Source: Lampris incognitus (lineage: Eukaryota; Chordata; Actinopteri; Lampriformes; Lampridae). From it: 64,000 nt of DNA. A program made the translations under genes and the position numbers. The notes under the pieces are model-generated. The model ran no database searches and was not told the origin of the DNA. It saw nothing but the letters and a program-made list of their open reading frames with translations. This document shows, piece after piece, positions 36,451-58,060 of the stretch (the first letter of the stretch is position 1; each line of letters starts with the position of its first letter). The stretch lies in NCBI RefSeq assembly GCF_029633865.1, contig NC_079213.1:97077403-97141402 (forward strand), read 5' to 3'.

Positions 36451-39400
36451 CCTCACTCCCGGTTTGCCGTTCATTCACAGACAAACACACTGACATCAGG
36501 ATGCAGACGTAGTTATTAAAAGTGGTTGGGTGCCTCCTGACACCAACAGTGGGATGGGAAAGGTTTCCGGTATCAAAGTGTCTCTGTCACGGGCTGAAAC
36601 ATTGCAGTCATTCCTGGCACAAGACAGAAAATATCGGTTCACCTCATATAACCCCAAATAGTTCTTAGATAGACGAGAGAAGCGGAAAGCCTGTCGGTTA
36701 CGGAAGCGTTCAACCACCTTGTGTTGCTGGTTGCAGAAACAACGAAGAACTCCGCAAACAAAAAAAACAACAACTGAAGAGCAACAAGAAGTTCTAGGCA
36801 GAAAAGAATGATCGCTTGAGTGGATGTGTGACTAAAGAGGGCCAGTATTTGTTGGGGTAAACCTGACTATTTCTTTACTCCAGCGCTCTACTTATGGACT
36901 CGACTTGTAGATTTTCAGTCGAGGGAACTTTGTCATCGTACTCCGCCACATTTCAAAGCAAATATATGCCGTCTCGTCTAAGGAGTTGCTCTGCAGAAAA
37001 TTGTTTGATATGTAAAATATGTAACCATTTCATAGAAACGCAACACCCAGCTCCGTTGTGCAAACTTCAAACAAGGAAACAATCATATCAAACATGGCTG
37101 ACTCATCAATCCCTTCTGCTTTAACTGTGCAAGCACATGTGAGACGCTTTCAAGCAATGACATATATGGGCACATTTTAAACAGTGCCTCTGCCCATTTG
37201 ATATGCATTAGACTGTGGATCCTCACGGAGAGTGTGCGCACAGAACTTTTAGTATATTTTATTTTTTTGCTCATTTTTAACAATACTGACATTTTTGCAG
37301 CGATTTTTTTTGTCTATCTTTCATGTTTATCTTATCTTACCTATAACAAATATCTTGTTTTTGGTCTCTGATTTTAATTCATTTGTTTACAATTTATTTA
37401 CGTCTACCTTCACTTAGGTAGACTTCAGGTGTATTTATTCAAGGACACTCAACTCTCAGACTCTTATCTATCAAACAGTGCAGGTGTTTGTGAGGTTTAC
37501 ACAGCAACACAAATGCAGTATAACAATCAGGCATTTAAGCAGAAAAAAAGACTCCTGAAGATCTAGTCATATTTCAACAAGCCAAAATAATTTGTTAACC
37601 CTTTCAAACCATCCACTTCATTTCTCTTTGTCCTCCTGTCTCTTACTTATCTGCTGTGTCTTTGCTTTGCATTTCACTTCACTCCCTGTCATCTCTTATA
37701 TGTATTCTGTGACCCTTTTGCATTGAATGGAAAGCATATTATAAAACCCACAACAGCAATAATTTGCCCCATAATTGTAATATCCTACAACATTTCATTC
37801 AGGGCAACTCACATGTTTGGAAAGTATTCCTTTATTGCATTAGAGGGGCAATATGAATTTCCGCTTTGGCAGTAAATGGATCTGGTGGTACACACAGACT
37901 GCACTTCAGAATAAACTAATATTTTACAGAGAACACAAGGCAAAATGCCCCATCCACTGTCTACGCAGATCCAAACAGGTGGCGGGGGGTGGGGGGGGTG
38001 GAGGTGAGTGAGTAGCAACCAAGCAATCATACAGGACCGTGCAAACTGGTTCCCTCCACTTAAATAGCCCACTCTGTAGCAAGGGTGAATGTGATTAGTC
38101 TATGGTCAATACAAGGCTGAAGCAAACTGGGCCACCAGTCAGCAAGTGTCCTGACTGAACTTGCTCCATGCATTAATATACTGTACTCATGATGAAGTTA
38201 ATTTACCATAACAATAAGAACAATATTTGCAAGCTTAGCCATTGTCAGAGTCAAGGATGTTTGTTGTTACCATTATCATTATTATCATTATTGCCATTGT
38301 GCCTTTGCAAACAAAGAGAATTACTAAACAAGGGTGAAGGAGGTTCAAGGTCGATGCTAGGGGATATTGCAAGATAATCGGAAATGGAATGGGGAGGTGG
38401 TCAGTTCCAAGGAAAAGGGGATTTTAAGCAAGGGCCCTGGCCAAGTGACTCACTGCTACCAGTGCTAGGAGGAAACCTCATTGGTCGTTCTGGGAGTGAA
38501 GCAGGAAGAGGGTAAGCGACTGATAAAAAGTTTTGAGGGCTGGTCTAGGCCTGACTGCTTCACTAGAAACTAGTCAGGAAGCCCTGCCAAAACACAAGAC
38601 AGTGCCAGAGAGAAGGTAGTGGGCGAGGCGGAATGCAGAAATAAACTCACAGGCTTCACCAATAACCCTTGTGTGCGTTTTGACAGCTCAGGAATTCAGT
38701 TTGGATGTCAATGATAAACCAAGACAACTCTCCCTCACTAACCTTGAGTGACACTCGTCAATAACGGAGAGTACTAACGACAAGTCGGTCAATAAAAGTT
38801 TAGTGTGAAGACGTTTGCAAGGTGTTTTATGTCATTACAAAGGTCTAAGTTCTCTTAAGGCCACGACTTATGACGTTACCAGATAGCAGAGGAGTCAGAA
38901 GGAGCCAAATTACTCATTCTGCTTTAAGCTTTTAACATTCCAATTGTCCAAAAACATTTCTTAAACCCACTACATCATGTTTTCCCACTGCAACACGAGA
39001 TTCACGTCAAATCTACTGACATAGCCTAGATGCTATTACGTGTGGCTACTCAAATATGAGAACAATGTGACCAACATTTATCCTAAAGGGCCCATATCAT
39101 AATGTTGATTAAAAAAAAAAATCACGGTTATTTCAAAACAGATTAATCTTCCAAGATGTTACAACTTTATAAGTACATATCTTCAGATCACAACCCCCCC
39201 CCCCCCCATAATAGCTATGCCTTCAATCATGTTGTCAAAGAAGGCTGTCAGTTTTCAAATGGTAGATATCTCATTTTGCAATGACCCACAATTCCCAGAA
39301 GACTTGTTCTGGCATAGTGACCTTTTCAGAATTCAGAGTAAGACAACCACAACCATGATCTGAGATTCCCTCCAGCTAAAGTAACATGCTCTACCACCGA

Positions 39401-39659
39401 CGTGTTAGGAAGTGTTACGAAGTCTCTAACATGTGACGTCAAAATCAGCACCATCCCACGACACAGATGTGCGGAGCGAACAGGCAGACGGCAGGCTGGT
39501 CAGTTGGTTGGTCAGTTGGTCAATCCACAGGTCCAATGTGCCCTAGCTGCACCACTCTGTGCGTGCACACGCAGTACCAACAGCGAGAGAGGACTTCCTG
39601 TGTCTCTGTGGCAGGCATGTAACAGAACCCGCTCTGTTATCAGATGACCAGCTCTCTGC

Positions 39660-39690
39660 CCCCTCTCTCTCTCTCTCTCTCTCTCTCTCA
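39660..39690. repeat. CT microsatellite
   Basis: Short CT run within a longer pyrimidine-rich stretch that extends to about 39960. Confidence 0.88.
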
Positions 39691-40485
39691 GCCCATCTTT
39701 CTCTTGGTTTCCACTGTCTCTGACTCTTCCTCTCTCTGTCTTTCTCTCCGTCTCGCCCTCTCCTCTCTTCCTCTTATCTGCCCCTTTCATCTCATCTTTG
39801 CTCAATCTCTGCTTCAGACATTACGCTGCACAGTGCCCACCACATCGCCCACTTCCCCTTTCCTCTGCTGAAGTGGCATAACACAGACCCACCCAACCTC
39901 CACTATTTTTCCCTTCCAGTTTCACAACCCAACCATCTTCTCTCCCCCATAATCTCAAACCTGTTCAGCAAATAAGCCCACTGACTATGAGAGATTGGTG
40001 ATTAATATCCTAATCAGATGGCACATCAAATTATGCAGGCAAAAAAATATTTAACACTGGTGTCTTAAATAGATAGTGCTCCTGATTGAAGTGGACTGCA
40101 GGCTTCAAATAAATCTTTTTGTCTTTGAAATATATAACACAACCCTCAGAGAACACAAGCTGCACATTAGGACATTACATTTAAACAGATGGATAGTTTA
40201 AAAAGTCAAGCTAAACTTTACCCCCACTCTGACCACCCAGAGAAACATCCCAGTCCCCTGACCCTGTGTATAGCAGCCTCTCCCTCTCTAATTTGATCAA
40301 GTTGTGGTGGCCTCTCATAATAAATGTCCCAGAACAGAGCAAGCCCCTTCACTCCCCCCCCCCAGACTCCAACACAACAACAGAAAAATAACAGAGAGGT
40401 GTCTGTCTTTCCATCTCCCTAGCCAGCATGGGAGTAGTGGTAAACTGAGCAGCTGACTAGGGTAACCAAACTGAGTGTGTCTGCG

Positions 40486-40492
40486 TGCGTGT

Positions 40493-40527
<35 letters not shown>

Positions 40528-40528
40528 A
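40486..40528. repeat. GT microsatellite
   Basis: GT run with GCGT interruptions on the left side. Confidence 0.92.
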
Positions 40529-40860
40529 TGGTCATAATTCATTAGCAAGCTGACAGCAATGAAAAAGTAGCGAGTATACTATAGAACAATTTTAAACTAT
40601 GTTTTCACGTATAGAGCCGACGACTCGAGAGAGGCACAGAAATGGTTAACAAACAAAAAAAACTGCCTTACATTAAAATGCCCGGTCTAAAAAAAAAAAT
40701 CAGGTTTGGGTTCCATATATACAGCAGTTTATAATGCACCATTTTACAACAAAGACAACAAATTTCAAACGTGGCTCAAGACAAACCAATCATGTGATCA
40801 CCGATCTAAACCTTGGTATGAAACCAACTGTTTTCCAACATGCAGAGTATGTAATGTGTA

Positions 40861-41222
40861 TTCTGTATGATATGTGATGTACTGTTTGTAAATGTTGCTA
40901 ATTGTATTGCTTTTGATTGTATTGATGCATTGTTTTTAATATCTTCCTGCCCAGGGACCGCAGATGTAAATGAGCTATCTTGCTAACTATCTAGTTAGAT
41001 AGATAGTTAGCTAGCTATCTTGCTAATGATCTAGTTAGCTATAGTTAGTTAGCTAGCTATCTGGATAGTTATCTAACCATCTAACTATCTAGTTAGCTAT
41101 CTAACTAGATAGTTGGATAGCTAACTATCTAACTAACTATCTAGTTAGATAGTTAGCTAGCTATCGAGCTAACTAACTATCTGGCTCAATGGTTGTGGTG
41201 TGCATGGCCCATGTTAAATGAA
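40861..41222 (+). mobile_element. LINE 3'-end relic containing an expanded TAGC/TAGT/TAGA array
   Basis: The left part ends CCTGCCCAGGGACCGCAGAT then GTAAATGAGCTA. The right part reads CTGGCTCAATGGTTGTGG and ends in a 'cccatgttaaatgaactaaattaaa' type tail. These phrases resemble the 3' ends of teleost non-LTR retrotransposons. Between them, about 40980-41170, lies a tangled array of TAGC, TAGT, TAGA and their complements. Family identity is from memory of such tails and needs a Repbase/Dfam search. Confidence 0.5.
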
Positions 41223-41542
41223 CTAAATTAAACTAAACAAATTTGACATAGAGTACAGGTTAAATTAGTTATTCTGTGTACTACTAACATTTGGCCATAA
41301 AGGACACAAGAGACTCAAACTGCCATAATAGTATCACACAACCTGTTTTCTTAGTCAGTCTGAACCTGCTTGTTTCAGGCCATAGTGGTATAGGCGCAAA
41401 CATACAGGAATATCAAACTGCATTCAGCCTCACCGCCAAATTGATGGGTGGTGTCTTGGACCTGCCCACAGCCACTGAAGTCCCCTGCAATTCCCCTGAA
41501 GTCTATTGTTGGTAACAAACACACATGCGTGCACGTGTATAT

Positions 41543-41545
<3 letters not shown>

Positions 41546-41608
<63 letters not shown>
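41546..41608. repeat. CA microsatellite
   Basis: About 31 uninterrupted CA units. Confidence 0.95.
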
Positions 41609-44133
41609 CCAATTTTAACCTCCTGGTGGAATTTACTTGAGCTAAAAGTTAAAAGTATAGAGTACTTTTCCTCTGCAGCTGTACTGAGGAAGTGGCATCG
41701 AGGGCAGCATCAAGACACAAACATTAAACCTTTTCGGTGACATTGAACAGTATGAAAAATGTCATCCAGCCTGGCTTCTGTTGCCTCCCGAGTAGCATTC
41801 CAAACACTTTCCCAGCATTTGGGCGTCTTCCTCTATGCTCTTCTTTTGCCCTCTCTGTGCCCACACAACTTAAAAACAGGTTCAGCAAGTATGGGATGCC
41901 AAAGAACATGCATCTGTGTGTCAGGCAATGCAGTTGGGGTTTGTGAGAAGTCCTCAAATGAACCACAAGTGAGCAGGACATGAGGCTCGAGATTCAAATC
42001 TGCTTAAACAAAATAATGGTGCAGACAGGAGAAGACATACTGGGAGAAAAATGTGTCATGAAAATGACTGGTGTGAGTAGCTGACAAAAAAAAAAAGAAA
42101 TTCATAAACAAATCCAGAAGTGTCCGAGGATAATGACCAAAGTTTCCAGAGCTTAAGGTTTTTTATGTTCTTTGGTTGTAGTTGTGGCGGCGCATTTCTT
42201 TTTCCACAAGAGGTGCCACATATTCTCCCTTCTGTGAGAGCGACCGATTTAACTTACAGACCTGTCCCACATAAGCTATAGCTGAAAACTCCACATCTAT
42301 CCTGTCTGTTCTCAGCATGGTCCTCTGTGCTGCTGTCAAATTTAACTATCAATAAAGAGCTTACTGAGACTTGCTTTGATGGAGTTACTTTGACACCTCT
42401 CGGAGAAGCTCAAGTAAAGGATGTTGCAGCTCTTTCTACATGTTCACTTTTCATATTTTCAGCAGCAGCACGTGAAAGCAGCTGTACCATCTACGGATGA
42501 GGACAAGATAACAAACATTACTGTGCCATGCATAAGCAATTAGTAATACTGATGAAAAACTCACCCGGCAAAGACACGGTTAAAAAAAGAAAAGTTAGCC
42601 TACACAAATGAAGACATCGATGGTAGTCCTGAGTTGCATTCTGTGCAGTACCTCAGTCTAAGCACTGACCTATTTGCCATCCCCTCCTTTATCTGCAAGT
42701 GGGTCAAGAACTCTGAACTCTATCAAACTCCATCTCTCTCTCTCTTTTCCTTTTTTCTCTTTCTCACTTTCTCTGTCACGCACACAAGCCAACGCACAAT
42801 GGTATTTATCTCTTCAGCTGTCCTCTCCTCTCTTCTCTGACACAGCTGAGTTACACCGGGTGGATATATCTTTCATGCACTTACCAGACAGGCAGAAATG
42901 TTCCGCAGGCCCTGTCCACTTCCCCTGCCCGCCTGTCGGCCTGCTCTCCTGCCTCCGTCTCTGGGCAAGGCTAGAGCTTTACCAGACAGGAAACTTGCGA
43001 GTGGCCCTAGTCATACAGGCAAGCCCTTGCCTGATCCCACACAGACAGACACCTACCAACCCCCCCCTCTCTCTCTCCCACCACCCCCTCCCTCTATTTT
43101 CAGCCCACAACTTGGGCTTCGCTTCCCCCGTTTGGATTGGTTTGACAGTTGCTCACTCACCACACCTCCTGACTTGGATAGGCTGGCGGCTGTTCCCTTT
43201 CCTGTATGGCCAAGGACAAGGCACTCTGGGATATGAAGTCCTAATGGCCTATGTGACCCTCTTTGCAGTCCCTGCTGCAAAACTACGAGTCCCAGCTTTC
43301 TCTGCCCTCGCCACCCCCACTATCTCCAAGCCTGCTCTAACGTAAGCACTCAGGGCTGAATTATACACTACAGTATGTTGCTTGCAGGCTGCCAGGTATT
43401 AAAAGTACAGACCAGCCATCAAACAGGGCCGAGCTTCGTATGAGAAAAAAAAAAGACAAGCTTTCAGCCAGCACCGCCAGAACAATAAACAAACATTAGC
43501 GATGGATCCTGTCACACAGTCACACTACGGTCCCATTTCACACACACTTTAACACTCCTGACCTAAATTAAGACTTATTCCTGTTATGTTAAATTCCAAA
43601 CTATAGAAAATAGACCAACGCAGCTACAAGAATTGCACATAACACACAACACAGCGCGGCTAACACAGTCGCCCCCCCCCTGCAACGAGTATTAGAAATG
43701 ACAGTCCTGAAAAGTTGTTGCTCGTAGCTTGTCCGATAGAATTATTTTTGGTTCCTCCTTCCTTTCGTTCAGTACTCCCCACCCTCTCTCTCCCCCTCTC
43801 TCCCTCTCTCTCTCAAGCCCCCACCCGTCCCCCTCCTCTAAGTGCTTCCACCTGCCTGAAAAGTTAATACCTTAAACACATCTAATAAAGTTTATCTCGG
43901 GCATCCCCAGAGGTATAAAGAGGTACAGAGGAAGTACTTTAGGAGGACAGAAAAAAAGGAACCTTGACTAGGCACTACTGCTGCGACCCATCTCTCCTCC
44001 CCGGCCAACCCCCCCACCCTGCTCTCCTTTCTGTCCCCCTCCCTCATTCCTTTCTCTCTTCTCCTCTGCTTGCTCCCCTTTGGTCGACAGGCCCAGGGCA
44101 GACAGCGGGGGGTGGCGGGCTGCTTTAGCTCAC

Positions 44134-44180
44134 CTGCGATGGCCGTGGTGGTGCTTGTTGTGGGTTAGCTCAACCCTCTC
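44134..44180 (-). promoter_or_regulatory. zbtb7a: Candidate 5' non-coding exon end of zbtb7a
   Basis: The minus strand shows a consensus donor, ATCGCAG|GTGAGC, with the last exon base at 44134. Upstream in the transcript sense lie two long GA tracts (44.2-44.5 kb), typical of purine-rich 5' untranslated or promoter-proximal DNA. Splicing from here to the BTB exon acceptor would remove 11.2 kb. No independent evidence fixes the start site, and the CpG-rich patch near 36 kb is a rival. Confidence 0.25.
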
Positions 44181-44196
44181 CTCTCCTCCTCTCCGG

Positions 44197-44300
<104 letters not shown>

Positions 44301-44400
44301 CCCTAACTGTCGTACAGCTCAAAGCCCCGTATGCGCTAACCAAGCAGCAGCAGATCAACTCAATTCCCTTCCTGGTTTCTGGAGGGCAAAGAGGTCCCTC

Positions 44401-44403
<3 letters not shown>

Positions 44404-44492
<89 letters not shown>

Positions 44493-44521
44493 GCTCTCGC
44501 TCTCTCTCTCGCTCTCTCTCC
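44404..44521. repeat. CT microsatellite (GA on minus strand)
   Basis: About 38 clean CT units followed by an interrupted CT/CG segment. Second such tract within 100 bp. Confidence 0.97.
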
Positions 44522-46348
44522 CTGTCTCTTAAAGAAACAGCCTCTGTTATCCTCTACCTCGTCTCTACTGAGCAAAAGTAAAGTGGGATATTCTTTTTTT
44601 TGCACCTTCAAAACTGCAGTGATGATAGTAGGAAACCGAGCCAAAGTTGACACTAATCATTAACCTGTGACTGCCTGCACGATGATGTTATAGGGAAAGT
44701 TGAGCAAGCCTTGTCCTCTTCACGGCCTTGAAACGAGCGATGCCTTTGTTAAATAAAGTTGCAACTCTGGTCTTTTCTTACCCGCCTCATCTCCAACTCC
44801 TTTCTCTTTCTGTGTGAGTAGAGTCGCACCCACCCATCATACTGCCTGAGGTCATGGTGTCCCACCCCGAAAACAAGCCTTGGCACATTCCACCACATAC
44901 AGTAGGGGCTGCCAGCAACCCCCTCAATGCACACTCTGGCTTAGCCCAGTCTTTGTACATAATAACTGCCAAGCTTCTACAGGTGAGGCATCAGGAAATA
45001 CATCGTTAAGCATGAAAGTGGGATTCTTATCCACCACAGGGAACAAGTTCACAAGCAGAATTTACAGCTCATGCACTTGGTGTTGTGCAATTTCCAGCCA
45101 CCCACCAGCACACCTCCTCAAAGTCAGTCATGGCAAGTCACTTTGCTGCGGTGTGGGATGGAGCAAGATGTACCAACAAGTCAGCTACATCTTATATTCA
45201 GAGTTAACCCTGTACACCTGAGATTACATTTTTTTAAAAAAAGGTTTTCGATGTATGATGGTGTTTCTAACACATTGTAAACTTTGCCAGAGCAGGAGAG
45301 AGAGGCGTCCGCTGTTTTCCAGTCTCACAGGAAGTGGATGTGTCCCAGCAGTGCAGAAGGTCTTGATACTGGCACTATGGAACTCTGTTCCTATGCGAGG
45401 ACCAGAATGTCGAGGCAAGAGAGGCAGTTACACACACCCTGCCTAGAGGGCACTGTCAAACATAAACGGCTCTTATTTAAATGGAAAACACGACTGTTTG
45501 TAATAATAAATACGTGTTGCTTACAGCATATCCCCTTTGTTCAGTCTTGCAATAACAACACGCCCTCAAAAATGTCACTCGGTGGCGATCAAACATGTCA
45601 GCCATGTTTTTTTTTCTCTCTTTTTTTTTTAATAGTCGCCTCTCACCCCAATATTAGCTGTTCGCCCCCGCCCGGACACCCGCATCATACCCGTATTTGC
45701 CGTTAGCTACTGTCTCGACTGATGGTTTTGATTAAACCCGGACGAGGAAGAGACGTTTGAATGCGGGATTAGAGTCATGTGGTTTACGACCCGTTTTCAA
45801 ACAGGGTGAGCGTTACATTTACAAGTTTGGCGACTTTTCTAAAAGCTCCTCTGAACTACTTTACTTCAGCTACGTATTCAGAGCAACCCAAGCGGCTTCT
45901 TCTTCTTTCTTTTTACGGTGTACGAATCCCAAAAAACCGAAAATTATTGCTGAAGCAGAAATAACAGATACATTCCTACCGTGTTAACTGGAGGATAAAG
46001 GAAGAAGTCCACTGGCGCTCAAAAACCCGCCAAAAACCATTTAAACTGCTGGACTTCGCTCAAAAGAGGGGGTTTAAATTAATAACAAAAATTGTTCGAA
46101 ACGTGCCGACAAACGCCAAGGAAGCGATTAAATCTATCCAAAATATAAAATCGATAACTACAACGGCATCTTGAAAAATGTTGTAAAACACACAAAAAAA
46201 AGCACCTGCGACGATCTGAATTATTAACCGTTAACCTTCCCGAGTTTGAACGTAAACTCCAAAGACGGTGATGGAATTTCACCCATTATATATACTTACA
46301 CGTTTCCTCTTCAAATAACACAAAGCTAAGTACGTTGACATACAAGTT

Positions 46349-46354
46349 TTTATT
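46349..46354 (-). terminator. map2k2: Probable poly(A) signal of map2k2
   Basis: This is the first canonical AATAAA on the minus strand past the map2k2 stop codon, with A/T-rich flanks. It implies a 3' untranslated region of about 1.8 kb, longer than I expect for mammalian MAP2K2. That region would include the repeat fragment at 47262-47385. Confidence 0.55.
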
Positions 46355-48168
46355 TTTTATACATTATAACCATATCCAACATATTTTATATTATAGTAAA
46401 ACGACTCTTCTCCCTTGTCATTTACATAAATCAAAAAATTTGTATATTAAGACTGCAAAATAGTAGTCCTGTTCTTATATATATATAGCTTTGTACACAT
46501 AGAGGTGACAGCGCATCCATTTTGTTCAAAATGAAGGCAGTCTTGGGAATAAGAACAATCAGCCATAAGCAGTATGAATACAAGAGCTCTTAGCAAAGAC
46601 AGCAGGCTAGCAAGTAAAACAACACCACCACCACCACCATCATTGTCGTCGTCATCATCATCATCATCATCACCATCACCACCTGGATCAAAATGGTCAT
46701 TAAAAACCCTCTAAACTGCTTAAAACGTTGCTGCAGCCAGTCGAGGTTGGTTTGCACCTTTATCACGATATAGTTGTTTGAATCACAGCAGAAATACTGA
46801 CAAGGCTTCAAATAGCATTTAAACCCAAGTCTCCCTGTAAAAAAACAAGGCTTGGGCTGGTTGTGTACCAAGAGAGCTTGGAGCGCACATTGCATACTCG
46901 CACGTCATAGTACGGTGCAAACATAACCAAATACAATCCGCGGGAATTATTCAAGTACAGACCAACAACAAAGCTGAAAAAAAGTAGTCAAAATGATTGA
47001 CATTTCATATTGACATAGTAGAGATTCAGGCATTTGATTAAAAAAAATCCTTGTTATCTTGAAAAAGAAAATACACATACAGTATTAGAAAGGTAAATCA
47101 ACCATGCTGTATTGTCCGATGCATACATTTTGACCATCGTTTCCTCACGTTTCATGAAGTCATACTGGCTGTATGTTTCAAGTCCTAACAGAATATGACA
47201 TCTTCTATGTGGGAGAAGAATTTGAATTTATGTTGCAGAAACAACATCAATAGGCAAGTTATTACCATCCATCCATCCATTATCCAAGCTGCTTATCCTA
47301 ATCAGGGTCGCAGGGATGCTGGAGCCTATTGCAGCAGTGATTGGGTAGCAGGCGGGGAGACACCGTGGACAGGCCGCCAGTGAAAAAGTCAAAATGTAAA
47401 ACAATCAAAGAACACAGATACACAAAAAACAATCAGTCATTACATCCAAATCTTTAGTAGTCATGAGTACCTTCTTTGGTTTGTGACTCATCAGTCACAA
47501 AAGGAAGTGACCTTTATAATGTCGTCTCATTTCCAAAAACTAAAAGAGACAACCTTTTGCCTATTTGTCCAACACTCCTCACTAACAAACTAAAAATGTT
47601 GTATTGCGGGATATTGCAATGTCCCTGCTTAGGATTATATTTCCATGGATAAACCTGACAAAGGAGACTTCTGATCAAAATAAGCGCATTTACTGCTTTC
47701 AATTTGAATTTGCAAGTAGAATATTTTTGGACTACTCACTTTCATTAACAGACCTAAAAATCTCTGCTGTGGGAAACTATCAAAATACAGTCCCACCAGC
47801 TGCCAACCACTGCCATAGAAAAGATGAATACAGAATATTCAACAATACAAAAAGTGGTGTTGTGGTATTAATGCAAATTCATTTGACACACTGGCAGCCC
47901 TTCAGTGCCTTCTGCTTTCTCTGTAGTGCTGTGGCAAAGTGGGCTGTGGCTACTTGGACACTGGTGTGGTGAAGCTGTGGTCTTACAGTAAAGTGACTCA
48001 ATAGGCCCTGCTGCTGGTGAAGAAATAAATGAGAGGAAGTCAAATGAGTTTTACCAAAGAGTAAAGCAAAAGGGTGCCAGTTGTGAGATGGCCAGTGTAT
48101 GTTATGTATCCATGTATGCAAGCTCCACAGATCTGTGTGAAGGGGAGTGGGGCCTGTTCCAGGTCTGC
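46355..48168 (-). other. map2k2: map2k2 3' untranslated region (putative)
   Basis: No coding exon and no other canonical minus-strand AATAAA lies between the stop codon and 46354. It contains a TCA/CAC trinucleotide-rich stretch at 46625-46682 and a dispersed repeat fragment at 47262-47385. Confidence 0.5.
47262..47385 (+). mobile_element. Truncated dispersed teleost repeat (CATCC-headed)
   Basis: Begins with CATC/CATCC units (CCATCCATCCATTATCCAAG). It runs through GCTTATCC, CAGGGATGCTGGAGCCTAT, a GGCGGGGAGACACC segment and TGGACAGGCCGCCAG, then stops. The same phrase recurs at 60.16, 60.80 (inverted) and 62.62 kb in this window, so it is a repeat family; this copy is a truncated left end. 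Confidence 0.8.
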
Positions 48169-57283
<9,115 letters not shown>

Positions 57284-57600
57284 TTCAGTAACAATTTAAC
57301 CAATTTTCCTGTACAACTCTACTAAATAACGCAGTGTCCTGCGGTTAGCTGGAAAGCAGTCAAGCCCGAGTCCCTTGTTCGAAACTATTATGTTGATCAA
57401 AAAGCAACAGGAGCAGCTAAAGCTGGCTAGTAACTTGGCTAACGTTAGCTAACTTAGTTGACTTCTGCGAACATGCCAGTCCGCGATTTGGACGAATAAT
57501 ATGTCATCGTATATCGGGTGCTTTCACACGTCGGGTGGTTTTCCGGCGCTTCCGGTGACATTTACAGTCAGCACATTGCCATTTGATAGTTTTATTTTCA
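57284..57600 (-). promoter_or_regulatory. map2k2: map2k2 core promoter and 5' untranslated region
   Basis: CpG-containing sequence directly upstream of the start codon, with no TATA box. At 57539-57560 two GGAA-type ETS cores lie close together (complement of TTCCGGCGCTTCCGGTG), a frequent arrangement in housekeeping promoters. The start site is probably between about 57400 and 57540. Confidence 0.55.
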
Positions 57601-57799
57601 AGCAGCTAGGTTATCTACCTGCTCCTGCTGACCATTAGCCACCTAGCCGCTACTAGCTGGCAGCACCTCCGGCAAAAACCCTGTCAGCGTCTCCTCAGCC
57701 CGGACGTGCAGCTCTTCTGTCGAGACGTTGGAGCCGACCGGAGGCGGCTACAACCGGCGAACTGACTCGGCCGGCCTTCGCAAGAACAGGAGCGTCTCC

Positions 57800-58060
57800 G
57801 CCCAGGCGGCCCCTCCGTCCTCAGGTGGGGTGTGTGTGTGCGGGTGTGTGCGGGGAAGGGGGGGGGGCTTTGGATGAGCAAAGGGCTTCGACTCCGGTAC
57901 TTCATACAGGAAGCAACGGCTGTAGCATCAAACACGCACAGGGAGAACCTCCCTTCTTTCTTTTTTTCCCTTCTTTATAAATAACGCGAGAGCGGACTCA
58001 CCGACGACATGATCAACGCAGACGCTGAAGCTGCTCACCTACGTGAGTGCAAGCACTTCC
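57800..58060. promoter_or_regulatory. Second CpG/ETS promoter-like block with paired start and donor sites
   Basis: A GC-rich block just upstream of the map2k2 promoter. It has a consensus ETS site (CACTTCCGG) near 58050-58058. It also has two overlapping ATG/donor pairs, one per strand: plus ATG 58009-58011 with donor CTAC|GTGAGT at 58043, and minus ATG 58008-58010 with donor TCG|GTGAGT at 58001. No downstream exon could be assigned to either, so the gene(s) served are unknown. Confidence 0.3.

Larger units (their letters stand above)
32966..44133 (-). other. zbtb7a: zbtb7a 5' intron/upstream region
   Basis: The spliced acceptor at the BTB exon shows that a non-coding 5' exon exists upstream, so most of this 11-kb stretch is probably intron 1. 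It holds CA/GT arrays (34.0, 34.6, 35.7, 40.5 and 41.5 kb), a CpG-richer patch at 36.04-36.45 kb that could be an alternative promoter, a LINE-tail/tetranucleotide block at 40.86-41.22 kb and a repeat-free AT-rich block at 39.96-40.14 kb. No coding exon is supported. Confidence 0.45.

Noticed and set aside
42674-43345. 223-codon plus-strand frame
   Set aside because: Pyrimidine-rich sequence giving Ser/Leu/Pro-biased translation; no recognisable domain and no good splice context.
57684-57935. 83-codon minus-strand frame near the map2k2 promoter
   Set aside because: Starts at a GTG-type codon in CpG-island sequence, with no homology and no splice logic; treated as promoter DNA.
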